From positions 1 to 6,835 of the forward strand of contig JAEWSV010000462.1 of NCBI GenBank assembly GCA_023398155.1: a stretch of DNA of 6,835 nt, written 5' to 3'. Origin of the DNA: Spirochaetota bacterium (lineage in GTDB: Bacteria; Spirochaetota; Spirochaetia; Treponematales; Breznakiellaceae). Shown in pieces: positions 6,357-6,835 of this stretch. Under the pieces are notes generated by a model. It saw only the letters and a list, made by a program, of their open reading frames with translations, ran no database searches and was not told where the DNA came from. Position 1 is the first letter of the stretch. Every line of letters begins with the position of its first letter. Made by a program: the position numbers and the translations under genes.

Positions 6357-6835
6357 ATGGACTACTTCGACATACCTCCCGCCGACGCGTACCGCCTCCT
6401 CAATACCGGCGGCCTCGTGCTCGTCTGCACGCGCGGCGCCGACGGCCGTTACGACCTGGCGCCGGTGGCGTGGAACTGCCCCCTCGACTACGATCCGATC
6501 TCCCGCGTCCTCGTGGTGATGGAGAGCGGTCACCAGACCGTGGCCAATATCGAGGCGAAGCGGGCCTTCGTCCTGGCGCTGCCTACCTGGCATCAGCGAG
6601 AACTCGTGGAACGGGCGGGGTCCGTATCGGGCCGAGAGGTCGATAAGTATCGAGAGTTCGATATCCGCGCCGTGCCTGGCTCGGCCGTGGACGCCCTCGT
6701 CCCGGAGGACGTCGCGGCGCGGCTCGAGTGCCGTCTTCTGGAAATCCACCGCATCGGCTCGGTCGCGCTCATCGCCGGAGAGGTGACGGCTGCGGCCGCC
6801 GTTGCCGACGCCTGGAAGTTCAGGCTCCACATGAC
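6357..6835 (+). CDS. Flavin reductase-like protein (FMN-binding split barrel), 3' end beyond window
   Basis: This is an incomplete gene: 159 codons are visible from the ATG at 6357 and the frame is still open at the window edge. The translation matches the flavin reductase-like domain. It has an opening LLNTGGLVLVCTRG strand, then DLAPVAWNCPLDYDPISRVLVVM, where this family binds FMN. A SGHQTVANIEAKRAFVLALP segment follows, then ERAGSVSGREVDKYREF, and a later LECRLLEIHRIGSVALIAGEV strand pair. Members reduce or bind flavin, often supplying FMNH2 to partner monooxygenases, or have uncharacterised roles. Family members are about 160-200 residues long, so little is probably missing. It starts 38 bp after the hydrolase on the same strand and could be cotranscribed. 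However, it has no obvious part in sugar import and is probably an unrelated neighbour. The ATG at 6337 is in another frame and gives only a short unrelated peptide. Confidence 0.85.
   Translation, partial: MDYFDIPPADAYRLLNTGGLVLVCTRGADGRYDLAPVAWNCPLDYDPISRVLVVMESGHQTVANIEAKRAFVLALPTWHQRELVERAGSVSGREVDKYREFDIRAVPGSAVDALVPEDVAARLECRLLEIHRIGSVALIAGEVTAAAAVADAWKFRLHM

Noticed and set aside
6337..6519. 60-codon + strand frame starting at ATG 6337
   Set aside because: It overlaps the flavin reductase gene in a different frame, and its translation is low-complexity (T, S, A, R).
6258..6830. 190-codon minus-strand frame over the right end
   Set aside because: It is antisense to the end of the hydrolase and the flavin reductase gene, which have clear family motifs; no domain is seen in the antisense translation.
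1..6835. CRISPR arrays, insertion sequences, tRNA/rRNA genes, attachment sites, riboswitches
   Set aside because: No regularly spaced repeats, transposase motifs, cloverleaf structures or conserved RNA cores were seen on reading both strands.

Overview
The window is a GC-rich stretch of bacterial DNA with strong G/C preference at third codon positions. It holds one compact carbohydrate-use locus, with every gene on the + strand, and the start of a sixth gene running off the right edge. The solute-binding protein has a cleavable export signal but no lipobox cysteine. This points to a soluble periplasmic protein, so a diderm (Gram-negative-type) host is more likely than a Bacillota. A high-GC spirochaete or proteobacterium would fit, but the sequence shown does not settle the taxon.

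Layout: (1) 9-1136, a GntR/LacI hybrid repressor of the AraR type. (2) 1137-1272, a 136-bp gap with a candidate promoter, a 17-bp inverted repeat, two GTAC-centred operator-like sites, and a 47-codon open frame that links the stop of the regulator to the start of the next gene. (3) 1273-2652, an extracellular sugar-binding protein (CUT1 type). (4) 2653-2724, a spacer with a perfect 10-bp stem-loop. (5) 2725-3612 and 3620-4447, the two CUT1 permeases (MalF- and MalG-like). (6) 4444-6318, a cytoplasmic glycoside hydrolase of family GH127 (beta-L-arabinofuranosidase type) with its zinc-thiolate active site intact, overlapping the second permease by ATGA. (7) 6357 to the window end, an incomplete flavin-reductase-like (FMN-binding split barrel) protein.

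The likely logic is that the binding protein captures a short beta-L-arabinofuranosyl-type oligosaccharide from plant material. The two permeases import it, powered by an ATPase that is not encoded here. The cytoplasmic GH127 enzyme then releases the terminal sugar, and the GntR/LacI regulator senses a sugar and controls the promoter ahead of the binding-protein gene. The substrate is inferred from the enzyme family and the AraR-like regulator and is not shown directly.

No RNA gene, CRISPR array, insertion sequence or wholly new system was recognised. The most interesting details are in the two intergenic regions: the bridging small ORF, the operator-like sites, and the stem-loop between the binding protein and the permeases.
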